Notes: generated by a model from the sequence alone, not told the origin. A DNA stretch of 45,089 nucleotides from Pseudomonas sp. BN417 (GCF_029871205.1 NZ_SSOJ01000163.1:1-45089), one strand, 5' to 3'; positions 33,489 to 41,978 are shown, numbered from the stretch's first letter. A program made the numbers and translations.

Positions 33489-34439
33489 ATGCACCGCATC
33501 GGCTATCTGCTGACGGATGGGTTCCAGATGCTTACATTGGCGACGCAGACGGTGTTCGAATACGCCAATTTCGTTGTGAAGAGCCCTTTCTACACGATTG
33601 AGATTTTCTCGCCGGCTGGCGGCTTGGTGCTCTCGTCGCTGGGGCTCGCAGTTGATACGCGTCCAATGGAGGCGCCCAGACTGGCTGACACGTGGATCAT
33701 CGTCGGGGTCAGCGATCCACTGACTGCGGAGCCTGTGGAGGCCGTGTTGGACTTCGTGCGACAGGCCGGTAGCCAAGCACGGCGCACCGCTGGCGTGTGC
33801 ACCGGTGGCTTCGTTTTGGCCGAGGCCGGTCTGCTCGCCGGGCGCCGCGCCACGACCCACTGGTTTTTCGCCCAAGAAATGCAAAAGCGCTATCCGAACA
33901 TCGATGTCGACGATGACTGCATCTACATTATCGACGGACCAATCTGGACCTCTGCCGGCATGACCGCAGGACTCGACCTCGCCCTAGGTATGGTAGAAAA
34001 GGACCTTGGGGCAGACGTAGCGCGTTCGGTTGCGCACAATTTAGTGATGCACCAGCGCCGTTCGGGTGGGCAATCGCAACATTCAGAGATGCTTGACTTG
34101 GCCCCTAAGTCGGATCGCATGCAGAACGTGCTGAACTATGTGCGTCAAAACCTGACGCGGCCGCTCAGCGTAGAGGAGTTGGCAGAGACCGCACACTTGA
34201 GCCCGCGCCAATTCACCCGAGTGTTCACCGCGGAAACCGGGCAATCGCCAGCGAAGGCCATCGAAGGTCTGCGGCTGGAGGCTGCGCGGTTAATGATCGA
34301 GCAAAGCCGCCACTCTCTAGAAATGATCGCGAGGGAAACCGGGTTTCGCGATCGTCGACACATGCGCGAAGCTTTTATGCGAGGTTATGGTGTGCCTCCC
34401 CAGGCGGTGCGCCGAGATGCTCGAAGTGTCGTGCTTTAG
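33489..34439 (+). CDS. GlxA-type AraC-family regulator with DJ-1/PfpI domain
   Basis: This is a 316-aa transcriptional regulator with two parts. Residues about 1-180 form a DJ-1/PfpI-like amidotransferase-fold sensor (RIGYLLTDGFQMLTLATQTVFEYAN at the start, the nucleophile-elbow region RRTAGVCTGGFVLAEAGLLAGRRATTHW with Cys near residue 105, and DGPIWTSAGMTAGLDLALGMVEKDLG). Residues about 210-310 form the AraC double helix-turn-helix (VLNYVRQNLTRPLSVEELAETAHLSPRQFTRVFTAETGQSPAKAIEGLRLEAARLMIEQ). GGAGGA lies before ATG 33489. The relatives often control the divergent gene, here a broken SDR, so it may have lost its main target. The effector is unknown. Confidence 0.9.
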   Translation: MHRIGYLLTDGFQMLTLATQTVFEYANFVVKSPFYTIEIFSPAGGLVLSSLGLAVDTRPMEAPRLADTWIIVGVSDPLTAEPVEAVLDFVRQAGSQARRTAGVCTGGFVLAEAGLLAGRRATTHWFFAQEMQKRYPNIDVDDDCIYIIDGPIWTSAGMTAGLDLALGMVEKDLGADVARSVAHNLVMHQRRSGGQSQHSEMLDLAPKSDRMQNVLNYVRQNLTRPLSVEELAETAHLSPRQFTRVFTAETGQSPAKAIEGLRLEAARLMIEQSRHSLEMIARETGFRDRRHMREAFMRGYGVPPQAVRRDARSVVL

Positions 34440-34506
34440 CTTCGGTAACTGGGTCATTTACCTGCGCTGATTCTGATTGCCCTGGTTGGGGCGGTTCATT
34501 ACCATG

Positions 34507-34534
34507 GCTTCGCATAATCTATATTATGTTAAAT
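34507..34534. other. dif: dif-type XerC/XerD recombination site
   Basis: The 28 bases consist of a XerC-side arm GCTTCGCATAA, a central TCTATA, and a XerD-side arm TTATGTTAAAT. From memory the gammaproteobacterial dif consensus is RNTKCGCATAA-TGTATA-TTATGTTAAAT. Both arms fit the consensus and the XerD arm is identical to that of E. coli; the only departure is C for G at the second position of the central hexamer. KOPS octamers on both sides point toward it. This is either the chromosome dimer-resolution site or an att site left by an element that integrates through XerCD. No second copy was seen in the window. Confidence 0.8.
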
Positions 34535-35192
34535 TCAATATCGGGTGCCTGGACGATTGAAGTGCTCCAGTGCAGTCCGGTGAACTAAAAGTGGAAAAAC
34601 CGAGCAAGTAAAACTGGAAACAGCCCCGCTCGCCGACAACACCCAGATTTACTTCGCCACTCACGCAGGCTGTGCGCGAGCTTGAATCTAAGATGCTCGG
34701 CGACTTGCTGACCCGCTATGCCTTTGGATGCACAGCAATTTCACGCCCCGGGTTCAGGGCGCCATTCAGCTCCGGCCGAATGCCCGGGCTGGATCAACAA
34801 GCTAATCGGCTTGCAAGTCAGATTCCTGGTGAAGAGAAATTGGAAAGTGACGCGCTGATGAATCCGACACGCGAAATTTGCTTGCGCGGGGCTCTAGCTC
34901 GTGCCCAGGGCTGCGGCCGGGGTCAAAGTGAGCCCAACAAGTGCTAGCGATTCCACGGGCCAGGGAACTACCTGGACATGAACCCGCTGAACACGGCGGA
35001 TGGACGAGTCATGGCTTTCGTTCGGTGAGTGGCGCTTCGCACCTGCATCGCTGCATTTTGCGGTTCAGGTTCATTCCCGACGAGATAGCTGGCTATGGAC
35101 CCTCTCTCGCCCGCCTACAGCGACAAGAGGACTGCTTCGCGTTTCTAAACGGAGCACAATCTGCGTACCGCACGTCCTAAAGGTGGAGCGCT
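34535..35192. other. Region right of dif without a recognisable gene
   Basis: About 660 bases between the dif-type site and the DUF433 gene. Several short open frames exist (for example 34672-34947 and 34941-35180), but none has a ribosome-binding site plus a recognisable protein pattern, and base composition varies within the stretch. It looks like degraded sequence of mixed origin. Confidence 0.4.
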
Positions 35193-35828
35193 ATGAGGGA
35201 CCGGCTAACGCGACTAACGGGTTCCGCGTCAGAGGTCGGCTTCGTGGCCCAGGTTTCAGAGTCGGCAGTCGACAACCTGGTGGAGGCCGGTGAATTCCAG
35301 ACGCTATTTTTCGCAGGCTCACGGCCCAGGACCTTCGATCTACTTGGTGCCGCTTTGACGGTGAGCCTCTATAAAGCGTTCAAGGAAATCCTAACGGCCG
35401 CTGCCCGCCAGCAAGTGATGCTGCGCTGGACGACGCTCTATGCCCCCGCAGTGCTGGAAGTCGTGGAAGGCTTACGCCAGACGGGCGAGCTGGCGGGGAT
35501 GGGCCGAATAGAGCTGGATTCCGTAGTGGTCAACCTGGAAAAGGAACTGGTGCGGGTGGTGAGTCGAATGATCCAGCTCACAGCCATCAAGGAGACGGTA
35601 CATTGCGATTCCGAGATCCAAGGCGGCCGACCTGTTTTCTGCGGCACGCGCCTGCCGGTCGATATCACGCTGGGGCGGCTCGACGCCGGTGAGTCGTTCG
35701 CCGTGTTACAGGAGGACTACCCGTACTTGACGCTCGAGAAGATTGAACGGGCGCGGGCTTACCTGGCCATTTTCCCCCAGCACTCCCCTCCTCTCCCTCA
35801 TCGCTCAAGCCCAACCGCCGGCATCTGA
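35193..35828 (+). CDS. DUF433 (antitoxin-like) protein with extended N-terminus
   Basis: This 211-aa protein has a C-terminal DUF433 domain, residues about 137-195: VHCDSEIQGGRPVFCGTRLPVDITLGRLDAGESFAVLQEDYPYLTLEKIERARAYLAIFP, a short winged-helix-like domain found in VapB/ParD-type antitoxins and solitary regulators. The N-terminal 130 residues are helical and include a putative helix-turn-helix of MerR-like pattern (SEVGFVAQVSESAVDNLVEAGEF). GGTGGAG precedes ATG 35193. The usual partner, a small PIN-like toxin immediately downstream, is absent; the sequence after the stop is non-coding on this strand. It is therefore an orphan antitoxin-type regulator or one half of a broken module. Confidence 0.72.
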   Translation: MRDRLTRLTGSASEVGFVAQVSESAVDNLVEAGEFQTLFFAGSRPRTFDLLGAALTVSLYKAFKEILTAAARQQVMLRWTTLYAPAVLEVVEGLRQTGELAGMGRIELDSVVVNLEKELVRVVSRMIQLTAIKETVHCDSEIQGGRPVFCGTRLPVDITLGRLDAGESFAVLQEDYPYLTLEKIERARAYLAIFPQHSPPLPHRSSPTAGI

Positions 35829-36205
35829 CCTATCGTTCTGAAAACTTAGCGCTAGCAATTCCTGGTTCAATTATGCCCACTACATTCTCAGGATCAGGGC
35901 ACCGCCATTGCACTCCCTTTCCTCGATGCCAATTATGTGTCTCCACATAATTGCGCATAAACAAATTTTCGTGCAATAAACCGCCAAACCGTTAGGTAAC
36001 TTGGCAATCAGAGACCAAGAGCTATCAATAAGGTCATCTGAAAGGTGAGGCGATCCTTCCAGCAGCGCCCTCCTCTTCTCCCCGGTGATGAACGCCCGCG
36101 CTCCCCCCAAGAGCAACGCGAAGGCTGTTTCACTGCCGAGCAGTCGGCGGCGCTCATCGTCAGGAATGGCTATCGCGCTCCGCTCGACCCCGCGGGCGCG
36201 GTCGA
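35829..36205 (-). other. Gap with coding-like minus-strand segment lacking a start codon
   Basis: On the minus strand, directly after the ParS-like gene, a second frame has protein-like character from about 36230 to 35960: IPDDERRRLLGSETAFALLL, then GGARAFITGEKRRALLEGSP, then SSWSLIAKLPNGLAVYC. G or C dominates the third codon positions in its first half. No ATG, GTG or TTG lies near its beginning, so it is either expressed by frameshift from the upstream gene, starts at a rare codon, or is a relic. The frame stops at 35880. A perfect palindrome lies at 35930-35953 inside its end. Confidence 0.35.
35930..35953. repeat. Perfect 10-bp palindrome with 4-base spacer
   Basis: CAATTATGTG (35930-35939) and CACATAATTG (35944-35953) are exact reverse complements around TCTC. 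With a one-base bulge the pairing extends further through ATGC on the left and GCAT on the right. The arm-spacer-arm form resembles tyrosine-recombinase core sites or a hairpin end of a mobile element. It is A+T-rich in a G+C-rich neighbourhood. It could also be a terminator-like stem, but no T-run follows. Confidence 0.7.
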
Positions 36206-36880
36206 TTATCCGTGGACAATGCCCGCAACTTCGTCCGCTGCAGCCGCCACGACGCGGTCCGAATCGGTAATGAGCAGGTCCTGAGGCCGATTGCCGGCAA
36301 GGAAGCTGTTTACTGATGCGAACCAGTAGGCCAGGCCCCAGTCGTCCTTCTGCCCTGCGAACACTTTCAGTACTTCGGCCACCGCTGGAAGCGGGCGAAA
36401 CCCCGAATCCTTGGACAAGGCGTAGATCGGGAAGTAGTCGTTGCCATTGTGGCGGATAGCGAAGATCCGTCCTTCTCGTTTCCATCGGCTGGGGCGAGAG
36501 CTTGGATTCTCCGAGGTCAATCCGGCCAGAGTCGCAATGTCTCGCGCAGACAGCCAGTCGCCGCTTTCCAGGATGGCCTTTTTGGCCATGGCCAGCATCT
36601 GCGCCTCCTTGAGTGCTCCCGGTCGGATCGGTACCTTCGGCAGCAGCAGCGAAACTAGCTGCTCAACGGTAGCCTGTTGAGGGTTGAGCATCGTTTCGGT
36701 CATAAAACGCGCGGCAGCTTCCAGGGCTTCACCTAGTGCGGCCAATGTCTCACCCGAGGCATGGTCCACCGTAATGGCGACGACTTGCTCAGCATTCTCG
36801 GCACTCAGTCGAGCCGATACCGCTTTTAAGTCTCCCGTCACGGTAGATCGAATGCCGACGTGTTCAGTGATCTGGCTCAT
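36206..36880 (-). CDS. Orphan ParS/MbcA/Xre-like antitoxin-type protein
   Basis: This 224-aa cytoplasmic protein starts at ATG 36880 behind GGAGGTGAT. The middle, residues about 110-160, looks like a DNA-binding module (AKKAILESGDWLSARDIATLAGLTSENPSSRPSRWKREGRIFAIRHNG). The C-terminal 60 residues, LPAVAEVLKVFAGQKDDWGLAYWFASVNSFLAGNRPQDLLITDSDRVVAAAADE, resemble the toxin-binding domain of Xre/MbcA/ParS antitoxins (usual core WLxxPNxxLGGxxPxDLL). The partner RES toxin, normally directly downstream, is not there. It is preceded by a small ORF ending two bases upstream. Family assignment is from motif shape only, so alternative functions remain possible. Confidence 0.7.
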   Translation of the reverse strand: MSQITEHVGIRSTVTGDLKAVSARLSAENAEQVVAITVDHASGETLAALGEALEAAARFMTETMLNPQQATVEQLVSLLLPKVPIRPGALKEAQMLAMAKKAILESGDWLSARDIATLAGLTSENPSSRPSRWKREGRIFAIRHNGNDYFPIYALSKDSGFRPLPAVAEVLKVFAGQKDDWGLAYWFASVNSFLAGNRPQDLLITDSDRVVAAAADEVAGIVHG

Positions 36881-36881
36881 A

Positions 36882-37088
36882 TCACCTCCCAAACCTGGCG
36901 ATAGCGTCGGAGACCGGCGACTGGGCGGCGTAACACTGCAGAAGCAGGCTGGGTTCATCCGTCCCGACAAGGGCTGAGTGCAACCGGCCCCAACCGGTTT
37001 GAATGCTGGTGCATTGGGCGGCCACGTCCCGGAGCATGTCGATATCGAGGTCTGACTGAGCGGCCAGCGTCAGCAACTGGTGGTTCAT
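36882..37088 (-). CDS. Small acidic hypothetical protein
   Basis: This frame of 68 codons from ATG 37088 ends one base before the next gene's start codon. It reads MNHQLLTLAAQSDLDIDMLR and continues DVAAQCTSIQTGWGRLHSALVGTDEPSLLLQCYAAQSPVSDAIARFGR. I recognise no family. The tight spacing to the ParS-like gene, whose ribosome-binding site lies in its last codons, argues for a two-gene operon. Its own ribosome-binding site is poor (GCAGG), so the start could be a TTG three codons upstream. Confidence 0.45.
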   Translation of the reverse strand: MNHQLLTLAAQSDLDIDMLRDVAAQCTSIQTGWGRLHSALVGTDEPSLLLQCYAAQSPVSDAIARFGR

Positions 37089-37915
37089 GGCCTGCAATTG
37101 AACACACTCTAATCCGCGGTGTGCAGCGGTAACCGGCCATGCCCTGCCAGAGCATGAGGAAGATGCAAGCCGGAGCTGATGCGGCGCGAACGAAACGGAG
37201 CTTACCTGGGGGACGAGCGTCCCTAGCCCCTGGAGACAGAAGGCAACGACGCTCTGGGGTTGTTACAGAACATTTGCAACGGCGCAGGCCTTTTGAGGTG
37301 CAACGGCCTCGTCACTCAAGAAACAGCGGGAGGTGCTGTAGTGACGCTGCGCGGAGGCGCCCACAGGGCGCAACGCTTGGCGAAACGACCCACACTGTTA
37401 AACCAGATGCCATGTTCGAAGTGTTCATAAGGTTCGTAAGGCCTTGATTCGACAAAAAGTCGTTGAGAAACACAACTCGAAAATGGGTCAGAACATCTCC
37501 AAACCGCAGTTGACGTTCAAACAGCAACGTCATGGGTTGTGACGCGTTAATACCGCATCATTGGTATCCAACTGGTTGCGCACGATGCCGGAAATGTTCT
37601 GTACGTATTCCGAAGAACGCGTTTCCCGGCGTTCGGTCTCGGACGTCAGCTTGAATCGCCCCGGATTATCCAGACCCCTTCCACACAGCTTTCCGCCAAC
37701 TCTTTGGCTGGTCCACTGCGACCTCGCTACCTGAGCGAACGTCAATAAAACGTTATTTATTCGAAACATCACATAACCTCTAATCAGCTCGTTCGGTTTT
37801 TTGACGATCGCCCGATATGCGGTCACAACTTTTGCGCTCCGTTGGGCCATAAAACGGTAGCTGTCGATTGAATATTGGCACTACCGAGGTTTTCGGCCGA
37901 CACGGAGATAAACTC
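37089..37915. other. Long gap upstream of the epimerase gene
   Basis: About 830 bases with no gene I can support. A minus-strand frame from 37769 to 37530 starts MFRINNVLLTFAQVARSQWT and ends RSSEYVQNISGIVRNQLDTN plus nine residues; it may be a gene relic but has no recognised family. The last 180 bases are A+T-rich (several A/T hexamers near 37740-37790) and probably hold the promoter of the epimerase. Stem GCGCCC-ACA-GGGCGC at 37357-37371 is the only notable hairpin. Confidence 0.4.
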
Positions 37916-40900
37916 ATGATTTTTAATGTACAAAATTTTGGCGCCAAAGGAGATGGCATCACTGACGACACGGCGGCAATACAAAATGCAATTGATGCGG
38001 CGGCCGCTGCAGGCGGGGGGCAGGTGTACATGCCGACCGGAACTTATATCGTTTCGGGAGGTGAGGAACCCTCCGACGGCTGCCTGATGCTCAAGAGCAA
38101 TGTCTACCTGTATGGCGACGGCATGGGCGCAACCACCGTCAAGGTGGCTGACGGCTCCGACACCAAGATCACCGGAGTCATCCGCTCCGCCTATGGCGAG
38201 CAAACCCACGACTTCGGCGTCAGCAACCTCACCATCGACGGCAACCGCGACAACACCACGGGCAAGATCGACGGTTGGTTCAACGGCTACATTCCCGGCG
38301 AAGCGGGCTACGACTCCAACGTCACCCTCGACAGCGTCGAGATCAAGGATTGCTCCGGATACGGTTTCGACCCCCACGAGCAGACCGTGAACATGGTCAT
38401 CAAGAACAGCGTGTCCCACGGCAACGGCCTGGACGGCTTCGTTGCCGACTTTCTCAGTGACAGCACTTTCGAAAACAACGTCGCCTACGACAACGACCGG
38501 CACGGTTTCAACATCGTTACCAGCACCCACGACTTCACGCTCACCAACAACGTTGCCTACAACAACAGAGGCACTGGCATCGTGGTGCAGCGCGGCAGCG
38601 AGGACATCCCCTCCCCCAGCAACATCACCATCACCGGTGGCGAGGTGTACGGCAACGGCGCCGAAGGGGTGCTGATCAAACTGTCCAGCGAGGTGACCGT
38701 CAGCGACGTAGACATTCACGACAACGCCAGCGCAGGGGTGCGCATCTACGGCAGCAACCACGTCGAGATCATCGACAACACGCTAAACAACAATTCCCTG
38801 GGCAGCCCCGTCCCGGAGATCATCATCCAATCCTACGACGATACCCTGGGCGTGTCCGGCAAGTACTTCAACGGCAGCGATAACACCATCCAGGGCAACA
38901 TCATCAGCGGCAGCAACCTGTCGACCTACGGCGTTGCAGAGCGCAATGAAGACGGCACCGATCGCAATGCCATCATCGGCAACACCATCAGTCACACCAG
39001 CAACGGCGCCACGCTGATCTATGGCGACGGCAGCTATGTCAGCGCCACGGTGCCGATGACCATCGTGCAAGGTACGGCCGGCAACGACACCCTGCTGGGC
39101 AGCGCCGCCAGCGAGATTTTCTACGGCGTTGCCGGCAACGACACCCTCAATGGCGGGGCCGGTGGCGACATTCTGGTGGGTGGTGCAGGCATCGACAAAC
39201 TCACCGGCAGCACTGGCGCCGATACGTTCCGTTTCACCGTTCAGTCCGACAGTTACCGCAACGCAACCACAAGCTTCGATGACACCATCACCGACTTCGA
39301 CGTCACGCAGGACAAGATCGATCTCGCCGGCCTCGGTTTCACAGGACTGGGCAATGGCCGTGGCGGCACCCTGCAGCTCAGCTACAGCGCCAGCAGCGAC
39401 CGCACCTACATCAAGGACTACGATGCCGATGCCAGTGGCAATCGCTTCGAGCTGATTCTCTCGGGCAACCTCACCGGCACCCTGACCGCCAGCCACTTCA
39501 TCTTCAATCGTGTGATCACCGGCACCAGCGCCAGTGACTCGCTGCTGGGTAGCGATTCGGCCGACACCCTGCTCGGCCTGGCGGGTAACGACAGCCTCAG
39601 TGGCGGCGCGGGCGACGACAAGCTCGACGGCGGCGCCGGACGCGACTCGCTGTACGGCGGCGCCGGTGCCGACACCTGTCGCTACAGCAACTTGCTCGAC
39701 AGTTACCGCGACTACGACACCGGTGGTATCACGGCCAGCGACACGATTTATGACTTCACCGTGGGTGTCGACAAGATCGATGTTTCGGGCCTGGGCTTTC
39801 TTGGCCTCGGTGATGGCCACAATGGCACGTTGTACATCACCCTCAACGCGGCCGGCGACAAGACCTACATCAAGTCCGCCGAAGCGGATGCCGATGGCAA
39901 TCGTTTTGAAATCGCCCTCAACGGCAACTGCCTCAATACTCTGACCGCCAGCGACTTTGTGTTCGGCGAGCGCGTCCAGCAGGACATCCTCTACCTGCCC
40001 ACCCTCGGCCAATCCAATGCGCGCCTGCTGCGCATGACCGAGGACGACGGTCAGTCCGGCACCTCTATGCTGGTCAACGACCTGGACCGCTACACCCCCT
40101 ATGACGTGCGCAGCCAGTTCACCGATGCCAATGGCAACGGCATCGACATGGCAGTGGGCGGCAGCACGGTCACCGGCCTGTCGACGCTCAGCGCCGGGGA
40201 ACTCGAGTTGTGCTGGTGGCTGACCGACACCAACCAACCCGGGGCCGCGTTGTTGCGCGCCGTAACTCTACTGCGGGACCAGCTCAGCGAACTGCAATCG
40301 ATCAATAACGTCACCATGGGCATCATTTGGGGTCAGGGCGAGGAAGCCGCGCAGGAGATCGCCCGCGCCACGGACAAAGCAGCGGCAGCAGCGGCGTACA
40401 AGTCCGCGACCCTGAAGGTGTTTGATTACCTGCATGCCCAGTTCGGCAACTTCAGCGTGTACATGATGGAAACCGGTCACTACGATCAGGATGCGGCGCG
40501 TGCCCGTGGTTATTCGCAAGAGAAGATTGCCTCCATCGTCGAGGGGGTTGGCTATGTCCGCGCTGCCCAGGAAGCCATCGCCGCCGAGCGCGCCGACGTC
40601 AAGCTGGCGGTGGACTACACCGACCTCCCCTTGCGCCACGAAGTCGATCCGCTGGCGTATCCCGACGACGTCTGGCATCTGCACGAAGAATCAGCGGAGA
40701 TCGTCGGCCAGCGTTTGGCCGACTACATTGCCGATGACCTCGGCTTCCAGGGCAACCCCAACGACAACAACAGCGTGCAGGACATTTTCGACAACGCCCG
40801 GAACATGATTTCCGGCACCCACCAGGCCGATACCCTGGTGGGCAGTTCGGGCAACGACACACTGGATGGATCCCTTGGCGCCGACACCATGACCGGTGGC

Positions 40901-41968
40901 AATGGCAACGACATCTATGTGGTCGACAACGCGTTCGACCGCGTGGTGGAAACCAGTACATCGACCTCGCAGATCGATACGGTGCAGGCCTCCGTCAGCT
41001 GGACACTGGGCGCCAATCTCGAGAACCTGGTGCTCACCGGCGTCTCGGACATCAACGGCACCGGCAATGAGCGGCACAACTTCATCACCGGCAATGCCGC
41101 CAATAACCTGCTCGACGGTGCCGCCGGGGCCGACAGCATGAGCGGCGGCGATGGCAACGACACCTACTATGTCGACAACGCCGAAGACACCGTGATCGAG
41201 ACCAACAGCAGTGCGGCGCCTGGAGGAATCGACAGTGTGCACAGCAGCCTGGCGGCCTATACCCTCGGCAACAACGTCGAGCATCTGTATATCGATAGCG
41301 CTGGCGCCGCCAATGGCACGGGCAACGCGCTGAGCAACACGCTGTTCGCCGGAGCCGGCAACAACGTGCTCGACGGGCGCGATGGCATTGACACGGTGTC
41401 CTTCGAGCGTGCCCTGTCCGGCGTTACCGTAAACCTGTCGACGTCAGCGCAACAAAACACCACGGGTTCCGGGCTCGACACCTTGAAATTCTGCGAAAAC
41501 CTGACGGGAAGCGCCTACGCCGACAGTCTGTCGGGCAACAGCGCCGCAAACGTTCTGAACGGTGGTGCAGGCAACGATACGTTGGTTGGTGGTTCGGGCA
41601 ATGACCGGCTGATCGGCGGTGCCGGCAGCGACAACCTCTCCGGTGGCACTGGCACGGATGTCTTCGCGTTCAGTGCGCTGTCGGACATGGGCGTCGGGGC
41701 TTTGCGCGATGTGATCAACGGTTTCAAGAGCACCGAGGGCGATCATCTGGATTTCACCGGCCTGGACGCCAACCCGCTGACCGCAACTGTCGACGCCTTC
41801 ACCTTCATCGGCAGCAACGCCTTCGACCCTGCCAACGCCACCGGTCAACTGCGCTTTGCCAATGGCATGCTCCAGGGCAGTGTCAACGCCGACGCCACCC
41901 CCGAGTTCGAAATCCAACTGGTGGGCGTCCAGGATCTGCACGCCAGCGATTTCACAGCCTTGGGTTAA
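37916..41968 (+). CDS. psmE: Secreted bifunctional mannuronan C-5-epimerase / alginate O-acetylhydrolase (PsmE type)
   Basis: This 1350-aa extracellular protein is expected to leave by type I secretion. ATG 37916 has GGAGAT 6 bases upstream and opens directly into the beta-helix A-module (MIFNVQNFGAKGDGITDDTAAIQNAIDAA). The catalytic residues coincide with AlgE4 numbering: Tyr149, Asp152 and His154 in GYGFDPHEQT, and Asp178. Calcium-binding R-modules with GGxGxDxLxGG nonapeptides begin near residues 385 and 533. Residues about 688-945 form an SGNH/SASA-type esterase with GQSN (nucleophile Ser700) and a C-terminal DVWHLHEES motif. More R-type repeats follow from about 964, with two VDNAxDxVxE units, and a final R-module ends LVGVQDLHASDFTALG. 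Pseudomonas syringae PsmE has the same epimerase plus O-acetylhydrolase combination. No secretion genes are adjacent. Confidence 0.93.
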   Translation: MIFNVQNFGAKGDGITDDTAAIQNAIDAAAAAGGGQVYMPTGTYIVSGGEEPSDGCLMLKSNVYLYGDGMGATTVKVADGSDTKITGVIRSAYGEQTHDFGVSNLTIDGNRDNTTGKIDGWFNGYIPGEAGYDSNVTLDSVEIKDCSGYGFDPHEQTVNMVIKNSVSHGNGLDGFVADFLSDSTFENNVAYDNDRHGFNIVTSTHDFTLTNNVAYNNRGTGIVVQRGSEDIPSPSNITITGGEVYGNGAEGVLIKLSSEVTVSDVDIHDNASAGVRIYGSNHVEIIDNTLNNNSLGSPVPEIIIQSYDDTLGVSGKYFNGSDNTIQGNIISGSNLSTYGVAERNEDGTDRNAIIGNTISHTSNGATLIYGDGSYVSATVPMTIVQGTAGNDTLLGSAASEIFYGVAGNDTLNGGAGGDILVGGAGIDKLTGSTGADTFRFTVQSDSYRNATTSFDDTITDFDVTQDKIDLAGLGFTGLGNGRGGTLQLSYSASSDRTYIKDYDADASGNRFELILSGNLTGTLTASHFIFNRVITGTSASDSLLGSDSADTLLGLAGNDSLSGGAGDDKLDGGAGRDSLYGGAGADTCRYSNLLDSYRDYDTGGITASDTIYDFTVGVDKIDVSGLGFLGLGDGHNGTLYITLNAAGDKTYIKSAEADADGNRFEIALNGNCLNTLTASDFVFGERVQQDILYLPTLGQSNARLLRMTEDDGQSGTSMLVNDLDRYTPYDVRSQFTDANGNGIDMAVGGSTVTGLSTLSAGELELCWWLTDTNQPGAALLRAVTLLRDQLSELQSINNVTMGIIWGQGEEAAQEIARATDKAAAAAAYKSATLKVFDYLHAQFGNFSVYMMETGHYDQDAARARGYSQEKIASIVEGVGYVRAAQEAIAAERADVKLAVDYTDLPLRHEVDPLAYPDDVWHLHEESAEIVGQRLADYIADDLGFQGNPNDNNSVQDIFDNARNMISGTHQADTLVGSSGNDTLDGSLGADTMTGGNGNDIYVVDNAFDRVVETSTSTSQIDTVQASVSWTLGANLENLVLTGVSDINGTGNERHNFITGNAANNLLDGAAGADSMSGGDGNDTYYVDNAEDTVIETNSSAAPGGIDSVHSSLAAYTLGNNVEHLYIDSAGAANGTGNALSNTLFAGAGNNVLDGRDGIDTVSFERALSGVTVNLSTSAQQNTTGSGLDTLKFCENLTGSAYADSLSGNSAANVLNGGAGNDTLVGGSGNDRLIGGAGSDNLSGGTGTDVFAFSALSDMGVGALRDVINGFKSTEGDHLDFTGLDANPLTATVDAFTFIGSNAFDPANATGQLRFANGMLQGSVNADATPEFEIQLVGVQDLHASDFTALG

Positions 41969-41978
41969 GCCCACACCC

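Noticed and set aside
34672..35180. Short plus-strand frames right of the dif-type site
   Set aside because: No ribosome site, no coherent codon bias and no recognised protein; treated as degraded sequence.
35951..35962. Second XerC-arm-like match GCGCATAA near the palindrome
   Set aside because: The bases that follow do not resemble a central region plus XerD arm, so it is not a second dif.
38783..40237. Minus-strand frame of 484 codons inside the epimerase gene
   Set aside because: Low-complexity Val/Ala/Gly composition typical of a shadow of RTX repeats; no start signal or family.
39061..41968. CRISPR-like periodic repeats in the epimerase region
   Set aside because: The periodicity is the codon-level repeat of calcium-binding nonapeptides in one open frame; there are no spacers of uniform length.
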